A stretch of 64,000 nt of DNA from Butyrivibrio proteoclasticus P6B7 (GTDB lineage Bacteria; Bacillota; Clostridia; Lachnospirales; Lachnospiraceae). Numbering within the stretch: the stretch's first letter is position 1; every line of letters starts with the position of its first letter. Where the stretch lies: NCBI RefSeq assembly GCF_000622085.1, contig NZ_JHWL01000004.1:1-64000 (forward strand). Reading direction: 5' to 3'. Shown piece by piece: positions 1 through 7,186 of the stretch. The translations under genes were made by a program, and so were the position numbers. The notes under the pieces were generated by a model, which made no database searches, had not been told where the DNA came from, and was given only the letters and a program-made list of their open reading frames with translations.

Positions 1-591
1 GAAGTGATAATTGAGCCAAAGTTCTATGGTGCAAGTTCGTTTTCAAAAGATGGATTAGCTGTTGTTAAAGGTAAGAATGGGAAATATGGTTATATTGATA
101 TAAATGGCGATATTGTTATTTCAGAGATATACGATACAGCTTTTGATTTTAATGATGGTGTTGCACCAGTTTATGTAAATGGAAGATCATTTTTTATAGA
201 TACTAAAGGAACAGAAGTAATAGATATTGATGGATATATTTTTTCTGAAGGCTTTACTGTTGTAAGAAATGATGATCGAAAATATGCATATTTCGATAAA
301 AGTGGAAAAGCATTGACAGATTATAGTTTTGATTTTGCTAACGAGTTTGAAAACGGATATGCATCTGTTGAAATAGACGGGCTTTATGGATGTATAGATC
401 ATAGTGGCAATTTTGTGATAGAACCATCTTTTAAATTTCTTGGTGGATTTTCTGATAATGGACTTGCATCAGCAAAAGATGAAAATGATTTATTTGGTTT
501 TGTGAATAATAAAGGCGAATGGGTTATCGAACCAAAATATAAAACTATTTATGACTATTTTAATGGTGTGAATTTAGTTGAAATACCATAA
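1..591 (+). CDS. WG-repeat protein, 5' truncated by window edge
   Basis: The reading frame is open at the first base of the window, so this is the C-terminal part of a longer protein. About 195 residues are visible and consist of degenerate WG/KWG-type repeats: units such as KYGYID, GLYGCIDHSG and LFGFVNNKGEWVIEPKY recur every 40-50 residues, each followed by an aromatic/acidic turn. The family is common in Firmicutes, often on secreted or lipid-anchored proteins. No enzymatic function is known for the repeat, and the N-terminus that would show a signal peptide lies outside the window. It is more A+T rich than the next gene. A promoter and a terminator-like hairpin follow it. Confidence 0.75.
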   Translation, partial: EVIIEPKFYGASSFSKDGLAVVKGKNGKYGYIDINGDIVISEIYDTAFDFNDGVAPVYVNGRSFFIDTKGTEVIDIDGYIFSEGFTVVRNDDRKYAYFDKSGKALTDYSFDFANEFENGYASVEIDGLYGCIDHSGNFVIEPSFKFLGGFSDNGLASAKDENDLFGFVNNKGEWVIEPKYKTIYDYFNGVNLVEIP

Positions 592-610
592 TATCTGAGT
601 ACCGATAACT

Positions 611-639
611 TTGACAAAGTAAAGTGATTGTTGTAATCT
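611..639 (+). promoter_or_regulatory. Sigma-A-type promoter upstream of dapL
   Basis: TTGACA at 611-616, a 17-base spacer, then TAATCT at 634-639. The predicted start is near 646, about 100 bases before dapL. A terminator-like hairpin lies only about 15 bases beyond that start, so the transcript may be a short RNA or an attenuated dapL leader. Confidence 0.6.
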
Positions 640-658
640 GTACTTTGTAAAAGGCAAG

Positions 659-694
659 GGCGTCTTGGACATTTAGTTCAAGGCGCCTATTTTT
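659..694 (+). terminator. Terminator-like hairpin in dapL leader
   Basis: A 12-bp stem (659-670 with 676-687, two G-T wobbles) with loop ATTTA is followed by TATTTTT. It could end the WG-repeat transcript, but a consensus promoter sits just upstream of it, so it may act as an attenuator or end a roughly 50-nt RNA. The stem sequence GGCGTCTT...AAGGCGC recurs in the amt leader. Confidence 0.65.
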
Positions 695-747
695 ATGCGC
701 CTATGCTCAAATGGTTAATAAATAATATATAAGAATAGAGGTTAATT

Positions 748-1962
748 ATGGTTAAGGTTAATGACAATTATTTAAAGCTTCCTGGCAACTATTTGTTCTC
801 TACTGTAGCAAGGAAGGTAAGAGAGTTTCAGGAAAAGCATCCTGAAGCAGACATTATTAGGCTTGGAATTGGTGATGTTACTCAGCCAATTGCTCCAGAG
901 ATTATAAAAGAGCTCCATAGTGCAGTTGATGAAATGGGAAACAAGGACACATTCAAGGGATATGCTCCAGATCTTGGATATGAGTTCCTTAGGAATACAA
1001 TTGCTGAAAAGGATTATAAGGCAAGGGGCTGTGATATAGCGGCTGATGAGATTTTTGTATCTGACGGAGCTAAGAGCGACTGCAGTAATATTCAGGAGAT
1101 TTTTGCGCTTGATAATAAGATTGCGGTGTGCGATCCTGTTTATCCTGTATATGTGGATTCTAACGTTATGGCTGGAAGATGCGGAGAATATGACGAAGCC
1201 ACAATGCGTTTTTCTAACGTGATCTACATGCCATGTACAGAGGAAAATGGCTTTATGCCTGAGCTTCCTAAGGAGACTCCGGATCTTATCTATCTGTGCT
1301 TTCCTAATAACCCAACTGGAGCTGTAATGAAGAAGGATGAGCTTCAGAAGTGGGTTGATTATGCACGCAAGAACCAGGCTATCATTCTCTATGATGCTGC
1401 CTATGAGTCCTATATCTCTGAAGATGACGTTCCTCACAGCATCTATGAGTGCGACGGTGCCAAGGAGTGTGCTATCGAGTTTAGATCTTTTTCCAAGACC
1501 GCAGGATTTACTGGGCTCAGACTTGGATTTACAGTTGTGCCAAAAGAGCTTAAGGCTGGCGGAGAGGCTTTGTGGCCGCTGTGGGCAAGAAGACATGGAA
1601 CCAAGTACAACGGAGCTCCATACATTGTTCAGAAGGCAGGTGCAGCAGTATATTCAGAGGAGGGCCAGAAGCAGATCAAGGATCAGATCGCATGGTACAT
1701 GGGAAATGCCAAGATCATCTATGATGGCCTTAAGGAAATGGGATACCAGGTATCAGGCGGCGTAAATGCCCCATACATCTGGCTTAAGACAAGGGACAAC
1801 ATGACCAGCTGGGAGTTCTTTGACCTCCTTCTTGAAAAGGCCAATGTGGTAGGAACACCAGGCTCAGGCTTTGGACCAAGCGGAGAGCTCTTCTTCCGTC
1901 TCACAGCCTTCGGTGACAGACAGAGAACCATCGAGGCTATGGAGAGAATCAAGTCTTTATGA
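748..1962 (+). CDS. dapL: LL-diaminopimelate aminotransferase
   Basis: A 404-residue PLP enzyme of the DapL family. It transfers an amino group to tetrahydrodipicolinate to give LL-diaminopimelate in one step of lysine and peptidoglycan precursor synthesis, bypassing the succinylase and acetylase routes. Visible hallmarks are the fold-type I aminotransferase layout, [10 protein letters not shown] in the substrate/PLP region, YDAAYE, and the PLP-lysine motif [14 protein letters not shown] near residue 250. Length matches the family (about 400-410). An AGAGG ribosome site precedes the ATG. The 3' end overlaps the convergent PRPP synthetase gene by 14 bp. Confidence 0.93.
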   Translation: MVKVNDNYLKLPGNYLFSTVARKVREFQEKHPEADIIRLGIGDVTQPIAPEIIKELHSAVDEMGNKDTFKGYAPDLGYEFLRNTIAEKDYKARGCDIAADEIFVSDGAKSDCSNIQEIFALDNKIAVCDPVYPVYVDSNVMAGRCGEYDEATMRFSNVIYMPCTEENGFMPELPKETPDLIYLCFPNNPTGAVMKKDELQKWVDYARKNQAIILYDAAYESYISEDDVPHSIYECDGAKECAIEFRSFSKTAGFTGLRLGFTVVPKELKAGGEALWPLWARRHGTKYNGAPYIVQKAGAAVYSEEGQKQIKDQIAWYMGNAKIIYDGLKEMGYQVSGGVNAPYIWLKTRDNMTSWEFFDLLLEKANVVGTPGSGFGPSGELFFRLTAFGDRQRTIEAMERIKSL

Positions 1963-3049
1963 TTGGCACGTAATTTGCAATGGTTTCACGCATACGCTTC
2001 TCTGGCTTAACCAGTGGTGTCATGGAGTTGTTCTTATTCAGGTTGTCGATGATGGCTGCAATGTAGCGGTTCATATTGACGCTGTAGTAATATTCCCTGT
2101 TAAGAAGCTCCTCTTTCTGGTAGACCAGGTTGGTAGTGAAGATCTTATCAAAAAGGCCTGTCTCGTAGGCTTTATCGATCTTGGCAAAGCCACTGGAGAA
2201 TAGACCAAAGGTGGCGAAGATAAAGATCCTCTTAACGCCCCTTATCTTAAGCTGAGCACACACATCGATGATGCTGCCGCCGGAGGCAATCATGTCGTCA
2301 ACTACGATAACATCCATGCCCTTTAGGTCGCGACCGCAGAAATCATGGGCAACGATAGGGTTGGAGCCATTAACGATGTTGGCATAGTCTCTTCTTTTGT
2401 AGAACATTCCTATATCAACTCCAAAGACGGAGGCCATGAATACAACGCGCTCAACAGCGCCCTCGTCAGGAGCAATGAACATAAGGTGCTCAGGATCTAT
2501 TTGAATATCCTCGTATTCTGTAAGGAGAACCTGAGTAAACTGAAGGGCAGGAGAGACGTTCTCAATTCCCTTAAGAGGCACCACGTTCTGCATTCTTGGA
2601 TCATGGGCATCGAAGGTTACCAGACAATCTACGCCCATAGCCTCTAGCTCTTTTAACATAACAGCGCAGTCCAGGGACTCGCGTAGGATCTTACGGTGCT
2701 GTCTGCCTTCATAGAGAAATGGCATAACAACAGTGATCCTCTTAGCCTTTCCGTTGCAGGCAGCGATAATGCGCTTAAGGTCCTGGTAGTTGTCGTCAGG
2801 GGACATGCGGTTAAGCTCACCGTCCATCTCGTAGCGGATGGAGTTGTTGCTGACATCCACTAAAATATATACGTCCTTATCTCTGATGGAATCAACGATG
2901 ATGCCCTTGGCTTCGCCACTGGCAAAACGAGGACACTTACATGGAACAAGGAAGGTATCTCCTCCTCGCCATTCCTTAAGAATGTGGTCAATCTTAGTGC
3001 CACGGGTAATATAAGATTCAAGTGCGATTAATGCAAGATCGTCTTTCAT
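1949..3049 (-). CDS. prs: Ribose-phosphate pyrophosphokinase (PRPP synthetase)
   Basis: A 366-residue PRPP synthetase that makes phosphoribosyl pyrophosphate from ribose 5-phosphate and ATP for purine, pyrimidine, NAD, histidine and tryptophan synthesis. The PRPP-binding loop is clear ([16 protein letters not shown]), and the catalytic-flexible region ([12 protein letters not shown]) and [10 protein letters not shown] match the family. It is longer than the usual 310-320 residues and diverges near the N-terminus, like the Lachnospiraceae variant. The start at 3049 was preferred over an in-frame start 39 bases upstream because AGGAGA lies just before it. It converges with dapL and overlaps its stop. 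Confidence 0.9.
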   Translation of the reverse strand: MKDDLALIALESYITRGTKIDHILKEWRGGDTFLVPCKCPRFASGEAKGIIVDSIRDKDVYILVDVSNNSIRYEMDGELNRMSPDDNYQDLKRIIAACNGKAKRITVVMPFLYEGRQHRKILRESLDCAVMLKELEAMGVDCLVTFDAHDPRMQNVVPLKGIENVSPALQFTQVLLTEYEDIQIDPEHLMFIAPDEGAVERVVFMASVFGVDIGMFYKRRDYANIVNGSNPIVAHDFCGRDLKGMDVIVVDDMIASGGSIIDVCAQLKIRGVKRIFIFATFGLFSSGFAKIDKAYETGLFDKIFTTNLVYQKEELLNREYYYSVNMNRYIAAIIDNLNKNNSMTPLVKPEKRMRETIANYVPIIKT

Positions 3050-3087
3050 AGGCTTTCTCCTGTAAATCAAACACCTTTGCAATAACA

Positions 3088-3117
3088 ATTATACGTTTTT
3101 TGGTGCGAGTATGTAAA
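3088..3117 (-). promoter_or_regulatory. Promoter for prs
   Basis: On the minus strand TTTACA (3112-3117), an 18-base spacer and TATAAT (3088-3093) lie about 40 bases before the prs start. Confidence 0.6.
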
Positions 3118-3120
3118 GTA

Positions 3121-3148
3121 AGTCAATCAGAACCGTCCCCAATGACTT
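3121..3148. repeat. REP-like repeat, single arm
   Basis: The 28 bases here match, with one difference, one arm of the palindrome at 15702-15771 (core AGAACCGTCCCC). The unit lies between the divergent prs and amt promoters. Short GGGGACGGTTCT-type units are known interspersed repeats of Firmicutes and are often linked with Y1/IS200-like (RAYT) transposases. No such transposase is visible in this window. Confidence 0.75.
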
Positions 3149-3177
3149 ACAAAGAAAAAAAATTCTGAAAAAAGTTA

Positions 3178-3206
3178 TTGACAGTGTACTTTTGTAAGAG
3201 TAATAT
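3178..3206 (+). promoter_or_regulatory. Promoter for the amt leader
   Basis: TTGACA (3178-3183), a 17-base spacer and TAATAT (3201-3206) form a near-consensus promoter about 270 bases upstream of the ammonium transporter gene. The predicted start near 3213 gives a leader of about 265 nt carrying two terminator-like structures. Confidence 0.75.
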
Positions 3207-3226
3207 AACAAACTATAAAGACAACG

Positions 3227-3259
3227 GCGTCTTAGAGATAACACTCTAAGGCGCTTTTT
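3227..3259 (+). terminator. Early terminator in amt leader
   Basis: The stem GCGTCTTAGAG/CTCTAAGGCGC (11 bp, one wobble) with loop ATAACA and a following TTTTT ends about 45 bases after the predicted transcription start. It closely resembles the hairpin at 659-694 in sequence and in position relative to a promoter. Confidence 0.7.
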
Positions 3260-3292
3260 GTTTATCACACGGTATGTTTTGAAATTGAAAAG

Positions 3293-3427
3293 ACGTCTGG
3301 ATGCATACTCCTGGGGGATGGCATAAGGTCATCTGTATACATGTATTCAGGCATATAAACTAAAGCGATGCAATGGGGCATCATGCTGCGGATTCGTAGC
3401 GTGCCTGTTGCGTCGCTTTTTGTTTAA
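3293..3427 (+). promoter_or_regulatory. amt leader attenuator with ANTAR-like hairpin
   Basis: The long leader ends in a terminator: AGCGATGCAA (3364-3373) pairs with TTGCGTCGCT (3408-3417), followed by TTTTT. Inside its 5' arm is a mutually exclusive small hairpin, GATGC-AATGGG-GCATC (3367-3382). Its hexaloop fits the AANGRR loop described for ANTAR antiterminator targets (A at position 1, G at 4). A possible partner hairpin at about 3338-3357 has loop ATTCAG, which has the A but not the G. The arrangement suggests RNA-level antitermination of amt, as known for nitrogen genes of Clostridia. No ANTAR protein gene is in the window. Confidence 0.55.
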
Positions 3428-3477
3428 AAAGATATTTCTTTTAACTGCCATGTGAAACAGGAGAGGAGAAAAAGTGT

Positions 3478-5247
3478 ATGAGTGAGGAAATCTTAAGTTC
3501 TATAAATTCAAGCGTTTTCGGCGTCTGGTTCTTAATTGGCGCAGCCCTTGTATTCTGGATGCAGGCAGGATTTGCCATGTGCGAGGCCGGCTTTACAAGA
3601 GCAAAGAATACAGGAAACATCATCATGAAGAATCTGATGGACTTCTGTATTGGTACTGTAGTATTTATTCTTATCGGTTTTGGTCTGCTTCTTGGTGAAG
3701 ATATGGCTGGTCTCATCGGAAGACCTGGCTTTGACATTTTCACAAACTATGCAAACTTCGACTGGTCAAATTTCGTATTTAACTTGGTATTCTGTGCAAC
3801 AACAGCAACAATCGTTTCAGGTTCCATGGCTGAGAGAACAAAATTCATTTCATATTGTGTGTACTCGGCAGTTATCTCAGCAGTTATTTATCCTATTGAA
3901 GCTCATTGGACATGGGGCGGTGGATTCCTTGCAAATATGGGCTTCCATGATTTCGCAGGTTCTACATGTATTCACATGGTTGGCGGTATCTCAGCTCTTA
4001 TCGGTGCAGCAATCCTTGGACCACGTATTGGTAAGTTCGAAAGAGATAAGAACGGAAAGATCACAAAGGTCAATGCTTTCCCTGGTCACAACCTTGTAGC
4101 TGCAGCTCTTGGTGTATTCATCCTTTGGCTTGGCTGGTACGGATTCAACGGTGCAGCCTGCACATCAATCGAGCAGCTTGGATCAGTATTTGTAACAACA
4201 ACTATTGCTCCAGCTCTTGCAACTGTAACATGTATGATCTTCACATGGGTTAAGTATGGTAAGCCTGATGTTTCTATGTGTCTTAACGCTTCTCTTGCTG
4301 GTCTTGTAGCTATCACAGCTCCTTGCGATGTAACAGATGCATTTGGCGCAATCGTAATTGGTATCGTTGCAGGTCTTTTGGTTTGCTTCGGTGTTTGGTT
4401 CCTTGATTACAAGCTTCACGTTGATGATCCTGTTGGTGCTGTAGCAGTTCACTGCTTAAACGGTATCTGGGGAACAATCGCTGTAGGTCTTTTTGCAACA
4501 AACACAGCTCCTGGCTATTCAATCGCAGATGCAGCTGGCAACGAGATGACAGGTCTTTTCTACGGCGGCGGATTTAAGCTTCTTGGAATTCAGATTGTTG
4601 GCTTTGCAGCAGTAGCAGCTTGGACAACAGTTACAATCACAATCACATTCTTCGCAATTAAGGCTATTATGGGCCTTCGTGTTTCAGAGGAAGAGGAAAT
4701 CCTTGGTCTTGATTCTACAGAGCATGGTCTTGCATCAGCTTATTCAGGATTTGCCATCATGGATGTTTCCAACACTCTTAACATGGCAGTTAACGAAAAT
4801 ACAGATCTTGGTGTCAGCGAATACGAGGCAGCTTCTGAGATTCAGAAGAAGGCTTCAGTTCCAGTAGTAGCAGCACCTGTACATACAGAATCAGGTATTC
4901 ATAAAGTTGTCATTATCGCTAAGTTGTCCCGGTACGATAAGTTAAGACGTGCAATGAACGATCTTGGTGTTACCGGAATGACTGTTACTCAAGTCATGGG
5001 ATGTGGCGTCCAGAAAGGTTCTGGCGAAATGTATCGTGGAGTCGAGATGGATGCCACTCTCCTTCCCAAGATTAAGCTTGAGGTTGTTATTAGTAAGATC
5101 CCAGTTGAGGATGTTATCGAGGCTGCCAAGAAGGCTCTTTACACCGGCCACATCGGTGATGGAAAGATCTTCGTATATTCTCTCGACAACGTAGTCAAGA
5201 TCCGCACTGGAGAAGAAGGCGCAGCTGCACTGGCTGACGTTGAGTAA
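3478..5247 (+). CDS. amtB: Ammonium transporter fused to a P-II domain
   Basis: A 589-residue fusion. Residues about 1-400 form an Amt/MEP/Rh channel with roughly 11 membrane helices and typical segments (GFAMCEAGFTRAKN, HMVGGISALIGA, VHCLNGIWGT), which moves ammonium into the cell. From about residue 475 a complete GlnB/GlnK-type P-II domain follows (start HKVVIIAKLSRYDKL, T-loop MYRGVE with its tyrosine near residue 519, end TGHIGDGKIFVYSLDN). Usually P-II is a separate protein that plugs the channel according to 2-oxoglutarate and ATP/ADP. Here the regulator is covalently tethered. The gene starts the nitrogen block and has a regulated leader. The AGGAG-containing site precedes the ATG. 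Confidence 0.92.
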   Translation: MSEEILSSINSSVFGVWFLIGAALVFWMQAGFAMCEAGFTRAKNTGNIIMKNLMDFCIGTVVFILIGFGLLLGEDMAGLIGRPGFDIFTNYANFDWSNFVFNLVFCATTATIVSGSMAERTKFISYCVYSAVISAVIYPIEAHWTWGGGFLANMGFHDFAGSTCIHMVGGISALIGAAILGPRIGKFERDKNGKITKVNAFPGHNLVAAALGVFILWLGWYGFNGAACTSIEQLGSVFVTTTIAPALATVTCMIFTWVKYGKPDVSMCLNASLAGLVAITAPCDVTDAFGAIVIGIVAGLLVCFGVWFLDYKLHVDDPVGAVAVHCLNGIWGTIAVGLFATNTAPGYSIADAAGNEMTGLFYGGGFKLLGIQIVGFAAVAAWTTVTITITFFAIKAIMGLRVSEEEEILGLDSTEHGLASAYSGFAIMDVSNTLNMAVNENTDLGVSEYEAASEIQKKASVPVVAAPVHTESGIHKVVIIAKLSRYDKLRRAMNDLGVTGMTVTQVMGCGVQKGSGEMYRGVEMDATLLPKIKLEVVISKIPVEDVIEAAKKALYTGHIGDGKIFVYSLDNVVKIRTGEEGAAALADVE

Positions 5248-5257
5248 ATGTTACTAA

Positions 5258-5449
5258 TCCCGCGCTGAAGAAGTGAGAGTGTATCTAAGCTCACGTTTCC
5301 TCGCTGTGAATTCCATCGGCTCATATCAGAAAAATGTCTCATCTCATTGTATTCGGAACACTCGACATTTTTCTGATATTTCACCTTGGACTTCATCAGC
5401 TCGATCAAATGCTTCGCTTATATACACTCACAACTTCTCCACTCCGGGA
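5258..5449. repeat. 192-bp palindromic element, copy 1 (before asnB)
   Basis: The whole amt-asnB intergenic region folds into one long imperfect palindrome. The outer arms 5258-5290 and 5416-5449 pair over about 30 positions with a few mismatches. The inner arms ATATCAGAAAAATGTC (5323-5338) and GACATTTTTCTGATAT (5364-5379) are perfect, around a 25-nt loop. The core from about 5287 to 5417 aligns with the reverse complement of 9427-9561 at roughly 75-80% identity by hand. It ends about 15 bases before the asnB ribosome site. There is no U-tract, so it is not a plain terminator. Confidence 0.8.
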
Positions 5450-5477
5450 ATAAGAATAATTATTAGGAGGTAGCAGT

Positions 5478-7061
5478 ATGTGCGCAATACTTACATATGC
5501 ACGTAAGTCGATTTCGCAGGAAGCCTTTGAAGAACTGCTTCAAAGAACAGCTTCCCGCGGACCTGACATGAGCAGGGTTATTAGGGTAGAAGGAGGATAT
5601 CTTGGATTTAATCGCCTTTCAATTATGGGGCTTAATGAAAATGGAATGCAGCCTTTTAATCTTAATAATAATTACGTGGTATGTAATGGAGAGCTGTACG
5701 GCTTTAGAGCTTTGAAAGAGTATCTGATTTCTCTTGGCTATTCGTTCAAGAGTGACAGTGATTGCGAGATACTTCTTCCTCTATATGAAAAGCTTGGAAC
5801 AAGTATGTTTGCTCTTTTGGATGCAGAGTTTGCCTGCGTCATCTATGACGGAGAGAAGGATGAGTTCATAGCAGCAAGGGATCCGATAGGAATCAGGCCT
5901 TTGTACTATGGCTACGACGATGAGGGATACATTTTATTTGCCTCAGAACCCAAGAACCTGACTGGAGTGTGTAAGAGGATAATGCCTTTCCCTCCAGGAC
6001 ATTACTACAAGGATGGCGAGTTTGTCTGCTATAGAGATATGGCTAAGGTAAAAGAGATTTCTTTTGACAGCTTAGAAACCATTACCACTAAGATTCACGA
6101 CAAGCTCTACAAGGGTATTGAAAAGAGACTTGATGCTGACGCGCCTGTGGGATTTCTTTTATCAGGAGGTCTTGATTCATCGCTGGTGTGCGGCGTAGCG
6201 GCTAAGATCTTAGACAAGCCTCTTCAGACCTTTGCGATTGGAATGGATATAGATGCAATCGATCTTAAGTATGCAAGGGAGGTTGCAAATTATATAGGAA
6301 GTGATCATCACGAGGTTATCATTTCACAAAAGGATGTGGTGGAAGCCATTGAGCCAGTTATCAAGGCCCTTGGAACCTATGACATCACCACAATAAGGGC
6401 TTCCATTGGAATGTACCTGTTGTGCAAATGGATCCACGAGAACACTGATATCAAGGTAATCCTTACTGGGGAGATATCAGATGAGATCTTTGGTTACAAG
6501 TACACGGATTTTGCTCCTTCAGCGGAGGCTTTCCAGCAGGAGGCAGAAAAGAGAATCCGAGAGATCCACATGTACGATGTGCTTAGAGCTGACAGATGCA
6601 TAAGCGTTAACAGTCTTGAGGCAAGAGTACCATTTGGAGATTTGGATTTTGTGGACTACTGCATGAGCATTGATCCAAACAAGAAGCTCAACACCTACGG
6701 AATCGGCAAATTTCTTTTACGTAAGGCCTTTGAAAAGGATGAACTTATTCCAAGGTCGATTCTCATGAGAGAAAAGGCAGCCTTTTCTGATGCAGTGGGA
6801 CATTCACTTAGAGATGATCTTATGGAGTATGCAGATGCTAAGTACAGCTACGCAGAATATGAGATCCGCAGAAAGAAGTATACACATGCGACTCCATTTA
6901 CAAAGGAATCGCTTCTATATAGAGAGATCTTTGAGAAGTACTACGAAGGTCAGTCAGAGATGGTAAAAGATTTCTGGATGCCAAATAAGAGCTGGAAGGG
7001 CTGCAATGTAACAGATCCTTCAGCTCGTGTGCTTGCCAATTATGGGGCTAGCGGAGAGTAG
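5478..7061 (+). CDS. asnB: Asparagine synthase (glutamine-hydrolysing)
   Basis: A 527-residue class II glutamine amidotransferase. The N-terminus begins with the catalytic Cys2 (MCAILTYARK), followed by RGPD and GFNRLSI of the glutaminase half. The second half is an ATP-pyrophosphatase synthetase domain with the P-loop FLLSGGLDSS near residue 230 and GEISDEIFGYKY. It makes asparagine from aspartate, ATP and glutamine. Length is close to E. coli AsnB (554). AGGAGG sits well placed before the ATG. It lies between the ammonium transporter and glutamine synthetase, consistent with a nitrogen-assimilation operon. Confidence 0.93.
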   Translation: MCAILTYARKSISQEAFEELLQRTASRGPDMSRVIRVEGGYLGFNRLSIMGLNENGMQPFNLNNNYVVCNGELYGFRALKEYLISLGYSFKSDSDCEILLPLYEKLGTSMFALLDAEFACVIYDGEKDEFIAARDPIGIRPLYYGYDDEGYILFASEPKNLTGVCKRIMPFPPGHYYKDGEFVCYRDMAKVKEISFDSLETITTKIHDKLYKGIEKRLDADAPVGFLLSGGLDSSLVCGVAAKILDKPLQTFAIGMDIDAIDLKYAREVANYIGSDHHEVIISQKDVVEAIEPVIKALGTYDITTIRASIGMYLLCKWIHENTDIKVILTGEISDEIFGYKYTDFAPSAEAFQQEAEKRIREIHMYDVLRADRCISVNSLEARVPFGDLDFVDYCMSIDPNKKLNTYGIGKFLLRKAFEKDELIPRSILMREKAAFSDAVGHSLRDDLMEYADAKYSYAEYEIRRKKYTHATPFTKESLLYREIFEKYYEGQSEMVKDFWMPNKSWKGCNVTDPSARVLANYGASGE

Positions 7062-7062
7062 A

Positions 7063-7139
7063 GCACTTGGCGAGGTATTTTCGAGCCTAGTGCGAACCTC
7101 TGGGATCCACTTAATGAGGTTTTGTCGAATTTAGTGGAT
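7063..7139 (+). promoter_or_regulatory. Tandem covarying hairpins in glnN leader
   Basis: Two consecutive hairpins of identical design lie between asnB and glnN. Hairpin 1 spans 7063-7093 and hairpin 2 spans 7106-7138, 12 nt apart. Each has a 5-6 bp lower stem, a U-U mismatch, a 3-bp stem, tandem G-A/A-G apposed bases, a G-C pair and a 7-nt loop (GTATTTT and GTTTTGT). The 3-bp stem is GGC/GCC in the first and AAT/ATT in the second, and the outer pair is G-C versus C-G, so paired positions change together. I do not recognise this as a known riboswitch. It lies about 35 nt before the glnN ribosome site. Confidence 0.7.
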
Positions 7140-7186
7140 ATCCAGGAGTAGAGTAGATTATAAATACAATTTAGGAGGAATGAAAA

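Noticed and set aside
772..1596. A 274-residue reading frame opposite dapL
   Set aside because: Low-complexity, unlike any family, no ribosome site, and fully antisense to a conserved gene.
3341..3354. ATGT-ATTCAG-GCAT as the first ANTAR hairpin of the amt leader
   Set aside because: The loop lacks the required G at position 4, so only the second hairpin is accepted as a candidate. It is kept as a possible degenerate partner.
5139..5473. Short frames over the palindrome before asnB, which might be small proteins
   Set aside because: Palindromic DNA gives accidental frames on both strands. No ribosome site or conserved feature was seen.
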